Below are positions 1 to 7,482 of a stretch of 19,368 nt of DNA, in pieces. Each line of letters opens with the position of its first letter. The first letter of the stretch is position 1. The notes beneath the pieces were generated by a model that ran no database searches, was not told where the DNA came from, and was given only the letters and a program-made list of their open reading frames with translations. The stretch covers positions 1 to 19,368 of the forward strand of contig JBBDLF010000026.1 of NCBI GenBank assembly GCA_040879025.1, in the 5' to 3' direction. The position numbers were made by a program, and so were the translations under genes. The DNA comes from JBBDLF01 sp040879025 (lineage in GTDB: Bacteria; Pseudomonadota; Gammaproteobacteria; Pseudomonadales; Pseudohongiellaceae).

Positions 1-58
1 AAAAACGGGTGAGCGGGCGTCCGTTGGAGTGGTGCCTCGCGGTCCCCGGCCGGAAAAG

Positions 59-84
59 GACACCAACTCAATCTTGTGGGTGTC
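59..84. repeat. short inverted repeat at the edge of the repeat array
   Basis: GACACC (59-64) and GGTGTC (79-84) form a 6-bp inverted repeat with a 14-nt loop. The right arm is part of the first copy of the direct repeat next to it, so the array can form at least one hairpin. This resembles the small hairpin-forming repeats that gather around REP-type elements, but no transposase is present in the window. Function unknown. Confidence 0.35.
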
Positions 85-171
85 TCAAAATTTAGTGCGA
101 AATTTATCTCTGAACCCGTTTTGTGGGTGTCTCGAAATTTATGGGTGTCTCGAAATTTATCTCGAAATTCA
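77..171. repeat. degenerate direct-repeat cluster, 18-bp unit TGGGTGTCTCGAAATTTA
   Basis: Two perfect copies of the 18-bp unit TGGGTGTCTCGAAATTTA stand head to tail at 124-141 and 142-159. A copy with one mismatch lies at 77-94. Partial copies lie at about 97-108 (GCGAAATTTATCT) and 160-171 (TCTCGAAATTCA). The cluster lies downstream of sthA at the window edge and may continue to the left. Unit length and tandem layout fit an intergenic REP-like or transposon-end repeat family. A CRISPR array is ruled out because there are no regular spacers. An open frame runs through the repeats on the plus strand but is antisense to sthA further on and is not a credible gene. Confidence 0.6.
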
Positions 172-183
172 TGGGGGACTGGG

Positions 184-220
184 AAAAAACAGCAATCCTG
201 CCGACTGGCGAACAGCGGTG
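184..220 (-). terminator. possible weak terminator after sthA
   Basis: Immediately after the sthA stop codon, the minus strand holds an imperfect inverted repeat (AGCA...TGCT outer arms, GCC/GGC inner arms) followed by six T residues (184-189 on the plus strand are A). The stem has mismatches and bulges, so this is only a candidate end for the long nqr-sthA transcript. Confidence 0.3.
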
Positions 221-1606
221 CTAGAACACGCGGTTCAGGCCATCCAGCGCGGCGGTTCGGTAGGCTTCGGCCATTGTGGGGTAATTGAATGTGGTATTGA
301 GAAAGTATTTGATGGAGTTGGCTTTGCCGGACTGCCTCATGACGGCCTGGCCAATGTGGATGATCTCCGAGGCCTGATCGCCGAAGCAATGAACACCCAG
401 CAATTTCAAGGTATCGAAATGAAAAATCAGCTTGAGCATTCCCACCTGCTCGCCTGTGATCTGGGCGCGAGCGGTGTTTTTGAAGAACGCCTTGCCGACT
501 TCATACGGAATGCGTTGCTTCGTCAGTTCGGCTTCCGTTGCGCCGATGGTGCTGATTTCGGGAATGGTATAAATACCTGTGGCTACTTCATCGATGAAAT
601 GGCACTCCTGCGGTTTGACGATGGCATTGCAGGCGGCTCTGCCCTGGTCATACGCCGCGCCCGCCAGCGACGGCCAACCGATGACGTCGCCAGCGGCGTA
701 GACATTGGGGACCGCTGTCTGGTAGCTGCGGTTGACCTTGAGCCGACCCCGGAGGTTGGCTTCCAGACCTATTTTGGCAAGATCGAGCGTGTCGGTATTG
801 CCTGTGCGGCCATTGGCCCACAGCACGATGTCGCTTTTGATTCTTTTGCCTGATTTCAGATACGTAACCACATCCCCATCGTAATAATCCATTCTGTCGA
901 AGTCTTCATTGTGACGGCTGCGCACACCCAGATCTCGCAAGTGATAACTCAACGCGTCGGATATCTCGACGTCCAGGTAGGAAAGCAGGGTCGACTCGGG
1001 ATTGATAACCTCCACCTTGCATCCCAGACCGCCAAAGATAGAGGCATATTCACAACCGATAACGCCCGCACCGATTACCGTCACTTTGCGTGGAGAATGA
1101 GTCAATTGCAAAATCGTATCGCTGTCAAAAACCCGGGGATGATCAAAATCAACAAATTCCGGGCGGTAGGGACGAGAACCCGTCGCGATGATGAAATAAT
1201 CAGCCGTGAGCCTTTTGCGGGAAGCATCAAGCTTGATCGAATGATTGTCGATAAAGCGGGCGACGCCCTTAATAATCGGTACAGAATTACGATCGTAGAA
1301 ATCCGACCGCATCCGAACCTGTTCCAATACGACACGGTCAGCGTGTTTAAGGACCTGCTGAAAAGTCAGCTTACGGGCGCCGGCTATCTCCCTGAACATG
1401 GAGTTGCTGTTGAACTGCATCAACTGCTTGACCGAATGGCGCAAGGCTTTGGAGGGTATGGTCGCCAGGTGAGTACAATTACCCCCGACATAATTGCGGT
1501 CGCAGATCATCGCAACCGATTTGCCGTTTTTCCTGGCGTTCATCGCCGCTGCTTCCCCGGCCGGACCGCTGCCGATGACGATTATTTCATAGTGTTTGCC
1601 GGTCAT
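221..1606 (-). CDS. sthA: soluble (Si-specific) NAD(P)+ transhydrogenase SthA
   Basis: This 461-aa cytoplasmic flavoprotein transfers hydride between NADPH and NAD+, and in cells mostly disposes of excess NADPH. The N-terminus carries the FAD Rossmann motif (GSGPAG, residues about 12-17). It is followed by CTHLATIPSKALR, the family's form of the disulfide-reductase active-site segment. As in E. coli SthA, the first Cys is kept and the second redox Cys is absent, which separates it from lipoamide dehydrogenase and glutathione reductase. A second nucleotide-binding motif (VIGAGVIGCEYAS) and a C-terminal dimerisation domain (GVHCFGDQASEIIHIG) are intact. Length is normal for the family. The ATG is preceded by AAGGG at about 7 nt. 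It begins only 14 nt after nqrM on the same strand, so it is probably the last gene of the nqr operon. That would link NADPH/NADH balance to the NADH-oxidising complex. Confidence 0.95.
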   Translation of the reverse strand: MTGKHYEIIVIGSGPAGEAAAMNARKNGKSVAMICDRNYVGGNCTHLATIPSKALRHSVKQLMQFNSNSMFREIAGARKLTFQQVLKHADRVVLEQVRMRSDFYDRNSVPIIKGVARFIDNHSIKLDASRKRLTADYFIIATGSRPYRPEFVDFDHPRVFDSDTILQLTHSPRKVTVIGAGVIGCEYASIFGGLGCKVEVINPESTLLSYLDVEISDALSYHLRDLGVRSRHNEDFDRMDYYDGDVVTYLKSGKRIKSDIVLWANGRTGNTDTLDLAKIGLEANLRGRLKVNRSYQTAVPNVYAAGDVIGWPSLAGAAYDQGRAACNAIVKPQECHFIDEVATGIYTIPEISTIGATEAELTKQRIPYEVGKAFFKNTARAQITGEQVGMLKLIFHFDTLKLLGVHCFGDQASEIIHIGQAVMRQSGKANSIKYFLNTTFNYPTMAEAYRTAALDGLNRVF

Positions 1607-1620
1607 TGGCGCGCCCTTGC

Positions 1621-1824
1621 CTACAGGTTCAAAGAAGCCCTGCTGGAGTCAGAAAGCTCTCCGCATTTGCTGGTGTCGTCTCCGCACAGCCCGCAGGAAC
1701 CCGCGCCGGCTTTCTCCAGTCCGCCACAGGAACCCTGGATCGGTTTTCTGCCTGCCATGACGCCCACCGACATCGCCAGCAGAACAATGAAAAATATCGC
1801 GATGGTAAAAAACAATGTTGACAT
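1621..1824 (-). CDS. nqrM: Na+-NQR maturation protein NqrM (DUF539)
   Basis: This 67-aa membrane protein has one N-terminal transmembrane helix (about residues 4-24). A short Cys-rich tail follows, with Cys at 33, 44, 47 and 54 in a GSCGGLEKAGAGSCGLCG context. This is the hallmark of the NqrM/DUF539 family. In Vibrio this family is needed for assembly of active Na+-NQR, and is thought to deliver iron to the intramembrane cluster held by NqrD and NqrE. It lies directly downstream of apbE (12-nt gap) and upstream of sthA, the usual place for the gene. Its small size, the position in the operon and the Cys pattern together make the call secure. Confidence 0.92.
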   Translation of the reverse strand: MSTLFFTIAIFFIVLLAMSVGVMAGRKPIQGSCGGLEKAGAGSCGLCGDDTSKCGELSDSSRASLNL

Positions 1825-1836
1825 AGTCTGGTTGCC

Positions 1837-2892
1837 TTAACCTCTTTCAGTCAGATAGTCGCGGAATGGCCGGGTAACGTCGTCGCTGAATCCACCCTCA
1901 CCGTCCCTGCTGATAAAATAAACCGCGATGCCGCGTTGTTGAGCGAGGGCCATTCCCTCTTCCCTGCCCATGACCATAAACGCCGTGGACAGCGCGTCGG
2001 CACGAGCTGCGGAATCGGAAATCACATAAACCGCGGCCAGCGAATGACGCGCCGGATAACCCGTGCGGGGATCGATTTCATGTGAGTATCGAACCCCGTC
2101 TTGCTCAAAGTAATTACGATAATCCCCGGAGCCCGCAACTGCAATTGATTCCCCGCCCATATGCAAAACCCGGTACACTTCCGACACGGCGTCTCCCGGT
2201 GTCTCAATGGCAGGTACCCAACTTTCGTTACCTGGTTTGAATCCCTTGATCCGCAATTCTCCTCCAATCTCAAGAAAGTAATCATGTACGCCCAGAGATT
2301 CAAAATACAGAGCCACTTCATCCACAGCATAGCCCTTGGCAATGCCGCTGAGGTCGATATGAACATCAGCACGTTTACTCAGCGTACCCTGCTCAGCATT
2401 CAACCGTAAAAAACGGTAGTTCACCTCTTCAAGAAGGGCCTCGATTCGTTCGGCCTCCGGTACGGTATCGAAAGACGCGCGATCACTGCCAAATCCCCAG
2501 AGGTTCACCAGCGGCCCGACAGTGACGTCGAATGCGCCACCGGTAAGCTCACTGATCTCAAGCGCCAGCTGTACCACTTCCATCATTTCGCGGGAAACCG
2601 CAAACTCGGTCCCCGGCGCGGTGCGATTGAAGCGGCTTAGTTCGGACTCAGCCGCGTAGGTGGAAAATATCTCCCGGTCCAGTCGCGCCAGCAACCCGTT
2701 TATCGACTCCGCCACTTCCTGACGGTCTTGTTCCGCAGGCAGGTCCACCAGTTGGAACTGGTATCGTGTGCCCATCGTAAACCCGTTCATTCTCTCTATG
2801 CCATCGTTTCCACCTCCCGTGGTGAAAACATACGCCAGAAAAAGGCTGAGAAAGGCAATGCTGAAACTGTGTTTGCGCAACAGGTATTTCAT
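1837..2892 (-). CDS. apbE: FAD:protein FMN transferase ApbE
   Basis: This 351-aa enzyme of the cell envelope uses FAD to attach FMN through a phosphoester bond to Thr residues of NqrB and NqrC. Visible family motifs are MGTRYQF near residue 40, the substrate segment HIDLSGIAKGYAVD (about 178-191), EIDPRTGYPA, and the C-terminal metal-site segment DALSTAFMVMG. The N-terminus has a basic start and a hydrophobic stretch (about residues 10-25), so export is expected. The segment after it reads YVFTTGGGND, with no Cys. The usual lipobox of ApbE lipoproteins is therefore missing, and the protein may be anchored by its uncleaved helix or released to the periplasm. It starts 7 nt after nqrF and serves the two flavinylated subunits encoded in the same operon. 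Confidence 0.95.
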   Translation of the reverse strand: MKYLLRKHSFSIAFLSLFLAYVFTTGGGNDGIERMNGFTMGTRYQFQLVDLPAEQDRQEVAESINGLLARLDREIFSTYAAESELSRFNRTAPGTEFAVSREMMEVVQLALEISELTGGAFDVTVGPLVNLWGFGSDRASFDTVPEAERIEALLEEVNYRFLRLNAEQGTLSKRADVHIDLSGIAKGYAVDEVALYFESLGVHDYFLEIGGELRIKGFKPGNESWVPAIETPGDAVSEVYRVLHMGGESIAVAGSGDYRNYFEQDGVRYSHEIDPRTGYPARHSLAAVYVISDSAARADALSTAFMVMGREEGMALAQQRGIAVYFISRDGEGGFSDDVTRPFRDYLTERG

Positions 2893-2899
2893 GCGTCAC

Positions 2900-4129
2900 T
2901 CACGAAAACTCATCCAGGGCAATGTTGTCATCCTCGACGCCCAGGTCCTTAAGCATTTTGATAACGGCGGCATTCATCATAGGCGGACCGCACATATAAA
3001 ATTCGCAGTCTTCCGGTGCGGGATGCTCTCTGAGGTGCTGTTCATGAACCACCGTATGAATGAACCCTGTCAACCCTGTCCAGTTATCTTCCGGCTGCGG
3101 GTCCGACAAGGCGACATGCCAGGTAAAATTATCATGTTCGACTGCAAGACGGTTGTAGTCTTCCTCGTAGAACAGTTCGCGCAGGCTGCGGGCGCCATAC
3201 CAGAATGTAATTTTGCGTTTGCTGTTCAACCGGCAAAGCTGGTCAAGAATATGTGAGCGCATGGGGGCCATACCGGCGCCACCACCAATGAACACCATTT
3301 CCGCATCGGTGTCCTTGGCAAAAAATTCACCGAACGGTCCGAACACCTTGACCTTGTCGCCCGGTTTCAGATTGAATATATAAGACGACATCTTTCCGGG
3401 AGGCAGTTTGCTCCCCGGCGGCGGCGTGGCGATACGGACGTTGAACTTGATGATACCCGTTTCTTCGGGATAATTGGCCATCGAATAGGCCCGTATGGTG
3501 GTGTCATTGACTTTGGATGACAAACCGAACAAGCCGAATTTTTCCCAGTCGCCGCGATAGATGGGCGCAATATCAAAGTTCTTGAAGTGAGCTTCGTAAG
3601 GCGGAATCTCGAGTTGAACATAACCTCCGGCGCGAAAATCCACGCTCTCTCCGGCAGGAATTTCCAGCACCAACTCTTTGATGAATGTCGCCACATTGTC
3701 ATTGGAAAGCACTTTGCATTCCCATTGTTTCACGCCAAAAAATTCCGGAGCCACTTCGATTTTCATGTCCTGCTTGACGGCTACCTGACATGAAAGACGC
3801 CAGTTTTCGCGCGCCTGTCCCCGGGTAAAATGCCCTGCTTCGGTAGGCAGCATGGAACCACCACCCTCAAGCACCCGGCATTTGCACTGGGCGCAAGTGC
3901 CGCCACCGCCACAGGCGGAGGACAGAAAAATTCCGGCGTCAGCCAATGTGTTCAGCAGCTTGCCGCCAGCGCTGGCGTCTATGGATTTTTCCGGGTCGCC
4001 ATTGATCTCGATACGAACATTACCACTGCTCACCAGTTTCGTGCGGGCGGCAAGAATAATCGCCACCAAAAGCATGACCACCACAGTGAACATGACAACA
4101 CCGCCAATGATTGTTATAAAATCAATCAT
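2900..4129 (-). CDS. nqrF: Na+-translocating NADH:quinone oxidoreductase subunit F
   Basis: NqrF is the electron-entry subunit: it oxidises NADH with FAD and passes electrons to a 2Fe-2S cluster. The 409-aa product has an N-terminal membrane helix (about residues 5-28). A plant-type ferredoxin domain follows with cluster ligands Cys73, Cys79, Cys82 and Cys114, an offset of three from the Vibrio cholerae set. Then come an FAD-binding segment (RAYSMANYP) and an NADH-binding domain (GGGAGMAPMRSH), and the protein ends LDEFS. An open frame extends upstream to 4237, but the ATG at 4129 is chosen. It matches the family start (MIDFITIIGG), is preceded by GGAG at 4137-4140, and avoids a long overlap with nqrE. 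Gap to nqrE is 13 nt. Confidence 0.97.
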   Translation of the reverse strand: MIDFITIIGGVVMFTVVVMLLVAIILAARTKLVSSGNVRIEINGDPEKSIDASAGGKLLNTLADAGIFLSSACGGGGTCAQCKCRVLEGGGSMLPTEAGHFTRGQARENWRLSCQVAVKQDMKIEVAPEFFGVKQWECKVLSNDNVATFIKELVLEIPAGESVDFRAGGYVQLEIPPYEAHFKNFDIAPIYRGDWEKFGLFGLSSKVNDTTIRAYSMANYPEETGIIKFNVRIATPPPGSKLPPGKMSSYIFNLKPGDKVKVFGPFGEFFAKDTDAEMVFIGGGAGMAPMRSHILDQLCRLNSKRKITFWYGARSLRELFYEEDYNRLAVEHDNFTWHVALSDPQPEDNWTGLTGFIHTVVHEQHLREHPAPEDCEFYMCGPPMMNAAVIKMLKDLGVEDDNIALDEFS

Positions 4130-4142
4130 CTTCGCGCTCCGG

Positions 4143-4751
4143 TTAAAACGCCACGCCGGCAAGGGACATGAATCCCAGGGACATAAGGCCGGCGGTAATG
4201 AATGTAATACCCAGTCCACGGAGGCCTTCCGGCACATCGCTGTATTTGAGTTTTTCGCGTATTCCGGCCAGCGCGATTATCGCCAGCGCCCAGCCAAATC
4301 CGGATCCGAATCCGAACGCCACACTTTCCCCGAAGGTGTAATCCCGCTCAACCATGAACAGCGTACCCCCGAGAATCGCGCAGTTCACCGTGATGAGAGG
4401 TAAAAACACGCCCAGCGCGTTGTAAAGTGTCGGCACAAACTTGTCCAGGAACATTTCGAGAATCTGCACCATTGCCGCAATCACCCCGATGTAGCAAAGG
4501 TAGCCGAGGAAGGTCAGCGAAATATCCGGAAACCCCGCCCAGGCCAGACTGCCTTCTCGCAACAGGAAATTGAATATCAGGTTATTAACCGGCACAGTAA
4601 TGGATTGCACCACTACAACAGCGATGCCAAGACCCAGCGCGGTCTCTATCTTTTTTGAAACCGCGAGAAACGTACACATGCCAAGAAACATCTGCAATGC
4701 CAGATTCTCGACAAAAATTGAACGAATGATGATGCTGACGTACTGCTCCAT
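4143..4751 (-). CDS. nqrE: Na+-translocating NADH:quinone oxidoreductase subunit E
   Basis: This 202-aa integral membrane subunit with about six helices is homologous to NqrD and to RnfA. It starts MEQYVSIIIRSIFVENLAL. Conserved half-membrane Cys residues occur at 26 (LGMC) and 124 (TVNCAILGG). In the known structures these, with the matching NqrD pair, hold the intramembrane iron-sulfur centre between the two subunits. Its ATG overlaps the nqrD stop by one base (TGATG), so translation of the pair is probably coupled. Length is normal for the family. Confidence 0.97.
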   Translation of the reverse strand: MEQYVSIIIRSIFVENLALQMFLGMCTFLAVSKKIETALGLGIAVVVVQSITVPVNNLIFNFLLREGSLAWAGFPDISLTFLGYLCYIGVIAAMVQILEMFLDKFVPTLYNALGVFLPLITVNCAILGGTLFMVERDYTFGESVAFGFGSGFGWALAIIALAGIREKLKYSDVPEGLRGLGITFITAGLMSLGFMSLAGVAF

Positions 4752-5413
4752 CAGAATACTTCCTCCGGCGCAGTATGAGGCGCCGGTCGGTAATCCGCTT
4801 GTTCAACCTGATCGGTACGTCGACTCCGTAGTCCCCAGATCAGAAAGCCGATAATAAAGAAGGCACTCGGTGACAACAGCATCATGCCGTTGGCCTGGTA
4901 CCATCCCCCCTGCTCTATCAGAGGCAGAACCTGGTATCCCAGCAAGGAACCGGAGCCGAACAGTTCACGCAAAGTGCCGACCACAATCAGTATCATGCTG
5001 TAACCCAACCCGTTACCGAGACCGTCAATAAAACTGGGCAGCGGCGGGTTCTTCATCGCAAACGCCTCGGCACGACCCATCACGATACAATTGGTGATAA
5101 TCAGTCCGACGAACACACTGAGGCTTTTGCTGATTTCGTAGGCAAAAGCCTGCAGAAACTGATCCACGGTGATCACCAGCGAGGCGATAATCGTCATTTG
5201 TATGATGATGCGGATATTGCCCGGCATGTAACCCCTGATCATGGAAATGAACAGATTGGAAAATGCCGTGACGCTGGTCAGGGCTACACACATCACCAGG
5301 GTAACCCTGAGGCTGGTGGTGATGGCCAGCGCCGAGCAGATACCCAGTATCTGTAGCGCAATAGGATTATTGGCCAGAATCGGTCGGGTCAGAATTTCTC
5401 TTAATTCAGACAT
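4751..5413 (-). CDS. nqrD: Na+-translocating NADH:quinone oxidoreductase subunit D
   Basis: This 220-aa integral membrane subunit is the pseudo-symmetric partner of NqrE. It has about six hydrophobic helices. Cys26 (LGICSALA) and Cys109 (IITNCIVMGRAEAFA) correspond to the residues that bind the intramembrane iron-sulfur centre with NqrE. The start MSELREILTRPILANNPIALQ is typical of the family. A gap of 50 nt separates it from nqrC, the largest gap inside the six-gene nqr run, and its stop overlaps the nqrE start. The C-terminal tail (RRTDQVEQADYRPAP) is polar and less conserved. Confidence 0.97.
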   Translation of the reverse strand: MSELREILTRPILANNPIALQILGICSALAITTSLRVTLVMCVALTSVTAFSNLFISMIRGYMPGNIRIIIQMTIIASLVITVDQFLQAFAYEISKSLSVFVGLIITNCIVMGRAEAFAMKNPPLPSFIDGLGNGLGYSMILIVVGTLRELFGSGSLLGYQVLPLIEQGGWYQANGMMLLSPSAFFIIGFLIWGLRSRRTDQVEQADYRPAPHTAPEEVF

Positions 5414-5463
5414 GGGTTCGTGTTCCCGTTAAACCTTTCATTAATTTCCTGTTGCGACTGTTG

Positions 5464-6261
5464 TCAGATTCCGGATGGTCGAAACTGTTCAAGAAACGGT
5501 CGAAATCCGTTCTCGCCCATCCAGAACTGAATAATGTTCTCTACTCCCCGACTGGTCAGCGTGGCACCGGCAAGACCATCGATCTCATGATCACCCGCCG
5601 CGCCGCCCTGAACGACATCGATGGCAACCCGGCCATTCCCGTCATAAATCTCCTTGCCGGGCCATTGTCCCTGCCAGCGCGGATTCATCACCTCCGCACC
5701 AAGCCCCGGAGTCTCCTTCAACTCGTAAAAACCGATGCCGGTGACAGTGTTGGCGTCGCCCTCCAAGGCCAGATAGCCATACAGGATACCCCAAAGGCCG
5801 TAGCCACTTATGGGCAACACGATGGTTTCGAAACCCGTGCCGCCGTCCTCTGCGACCACATAAACCGTTGTATAACGGACCCGCCGCTTGATATTGGCGA
5901 TGTCTTCATCCCGCGGCAGTGCGTTCGACAGATCCGGGTCGGTCAATGCGTCTCGAGGATCATACGTGACGGGATCGATACCGAGCGCGTCCAGTTCATT
6001 CTCAGAAACCAGTCGGCTTTCATCCAAATCGACAATCAATGGAGTAAACTGTTCAAACAACATTCCGACATCGGCGTTGGTGTGAACCTGGGAGTCAAAC
6101 AATCCCGCCGCCGCGAGAATATTTTTTTGCCGGTCAAGCAGCTTGTTGTCATCCTGCATCGGCTTGAGTATCACCGCTGTGCCCGACACCACGATGGAAC
6201 ACACAAGACACAAAAGGAATGCCACCAGCAATGTTTGTCTGACTGAATCTTTAGATGACAC
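5464..6261 (-). CDS. nqrC: Na+-translocating NADH:quinone oxidoreductase subunit C
   Basis: This 265-aa subunit has one N-terminal helix (about residues 10-30) and a periplasmic FMN-binding domain. The covalent FMN site is the flavinylation motif DGLAGATLTS, with the acceptor expected at Thr234. The residue four places into the motif is Ala, where Ser is the common choice. The reading frame is open to an ATG at 6309, but the GTG at 6261 is preferred. It aligns with the usual start (VSSKDSVRQTLL against MASNNDSIKKTL in Vibrio, from memory), has GGAGG at 6272-6276, and leaves an 11-nt overlap with the end of nqrB. The ATG would add 16 residues (MITSSSKPISNGGGRA) unlike the family and overlap nqrB by 59 nt. 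Confidence 0.95.
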   Translation of the reverse strand: MSSKDSVRQTLLVAFLLCLVCSIVVSGTAVILKPMQDDNKLLDRQKNILAAAGLFDSQVHTNADVGMLFEQFTPLIVDLDESRLVSENELDALGIDPVTYDPRDALTDPDLSNALPRDEDIANIKRRVRYTTVYVVAEDGGTGFETIVLPISGYGLWGILYGYLALEGDANTVTGIGFYELKETPGLGAEVMNPRWQGQWPGKEIYDGNGRVAIDVVQGGAAGDHEIDGLAGATLTSRGVENIIQFWMGENGFRPFLEQFRPSGI

Positions 6262-7471
6262 CGCGCGCCCGCCTCCGTTTGATATTGGCTTTGATGACGA
6301 CGTAATCAATCAGCGGGGCGAACAGATTGGCAAACAGAATCGCCAGCATTGTGCCCTCCGGATAGGCCGGGTTAAGCACCCTGATCACAATCACCATGAT
6401 GCCGATCAATGCGCCGAATACCCATTTCCCGGCATCGGTCATGGATGCCGAGACCGGATCGGTGGCCATAAACACCATGCCGAATGCAAAGCCCCCCAGT
6501 ACAAAATGCCAGTGCCATGGCGTGGAAAACATCGGATTGGTATCCGAGCCGATAAAATTCAATAACAATGTCGTCGCCACCATGCCGACCATAACCCCTG
6601 ACATGATGCGCCAGGAGGCAATCCGGGTCAGCAGCAGGACGGCGCCACCGAGCAAAATCGCCAAGGTGGATGTTTCGCCGATGGAACCCTGCATCTGGCC
6701 CAAAAATGCATCCAGCCAGGTCAACTGCCCACCAGTGGCAACCGCCAACGCCGGCAGTCCATCAGTGGCAATCTGTGCCAGGGCGGTTGCGCCGCTGAAA
6801 CCATCAGAAACAGCGGTCCAGACCGCGTCTCCGGACATCTGCGGCGCGTAGGCGAAGAACAGAAAAGCGCGACCGGCAAGCGCGGGATTGAGGAAATTCT
6901 TGCCGGTGCCTCCGAACACTTCCTTACCGACCACCACCCCGAAACTGATCCCCATGGCGGCCTGCCAGAGTGGAATGTCGGGAGGCACGATCAGCGTAAA
7001 CAGAATGGAGGTAACAAAAAACCCTTCATTGACTTCATGACCGCGCTTGATCGAAAACAGTACTTCCCAGAAACCTCCCACGATGAACACGACAAGATAG
7101 ATTGGAATATAGTAAACCGCGCCATACCAAAAACAGTCCCAAAGACTGTTGGGGTTATAACCGCCAATCAATTCAATCAGTGGCGCGTGCCAGTCGCCTG
7201 GTCCCGCCAGTCCAAGGTTGGCGATGGCGCTGTTGGCCTGAAAGCCCAGGTTGTACATGCCGTAAAACATGGCGGGGAATGCCGCCAGCCAGACCGTGAT
7301 CATAATGCGCTTCAGATCAATTCCATCGCGCACGTGAGGCTCGGACACAGTGACCTTATCGGGCTGATAAAAAATAGTATCCACCGCCTCGAACAGCGCA
7401 TACCATTTTTCATACCTGCCACCTTTCTCGAAATGCGGTGCCAGATCATCAAGTACTCGACGTAGTCCCAT
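6251..7471 (-). CDS. nqrB: Na+-translocating NADH:quinone oxidoreductase subunit B
   Basis: This 406-aa polytopic membrane subunit is thought to carry the sodium path and binds riboflavin and covalent FMN. The flavinylation motif DGFSGATALAQ places the acceptor at Thr229, equivalent to Thr236 of Vibrio cholerae NqrB. Other recognisable segments are the soluble N-terminus (GLRRVLDDLAPHFEKGG), GHEVNEGFFVTSILF and GGTGKNFLNPALAGRAF, and the long hydrophobic C-terminal half. It begins 11 nt after nqrA, with a CAGG element 7 nt before the ATG and GAGGG slightly further up inside the nqrA end. Length is normal. Confidence 0.97.
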   Translation of the reverse strand: MGLRRVLDDLAPHFEKGGRYEKWYALFEAVDTIFYQPDKVTVSEPHVRDGIDLKRIMITVWLAAFPAMFYGMYNLGFQANSAIANLGLAGPGDWHAPLIELIGGYNPNSLWDCFWYGAVYYIPIYLVVFIVGGFWEVLFSIKRGHEVNEGFFVTSILFTLIVPPDIPLWQAAMGISFGVVVGKEVFGGTGKNFLNPALAGRAFLFFAYAPQMSGDAVWTAVSDGFSGATALAQIATDGLPALAVATGGQLTWLDAFLGQMQGSIGETSTLAILLGGAVLLLTRIASWRIMSGVMVGMVATTLLLNFIGSDTNPMFSTPWHWHFVLGGFAFGMVFMATDPVSASMTDAGKWVFGALIGIMVIVIRVLNPAYPEGTMLAILFANLFAPLIDYVVIKANIKRRRARGVI

Positions 7472-7482
7472 CCGATTGCCTG

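Noticed and set aside
77..171. Possible CRISPR array
   Set aside because: The 18-bp copies are directly adjacent or irregularly spaced, with no uniform spacers and no cas gene.
29..853. 274-codon open frame on the plus strand across the repeats and the 3' end of sthA
   Set aside because: It is antisense to the well-supported sthA gene, begins within the direct repeats and has no recognisable domain.
4130..4237. Upstream extension of nqrF to an ATG at 4237
   Set aside because: It would overlap nqrE by about 95 nt, lacks family similarity, and the ATG at 4129 has a good ribosome-binding site.
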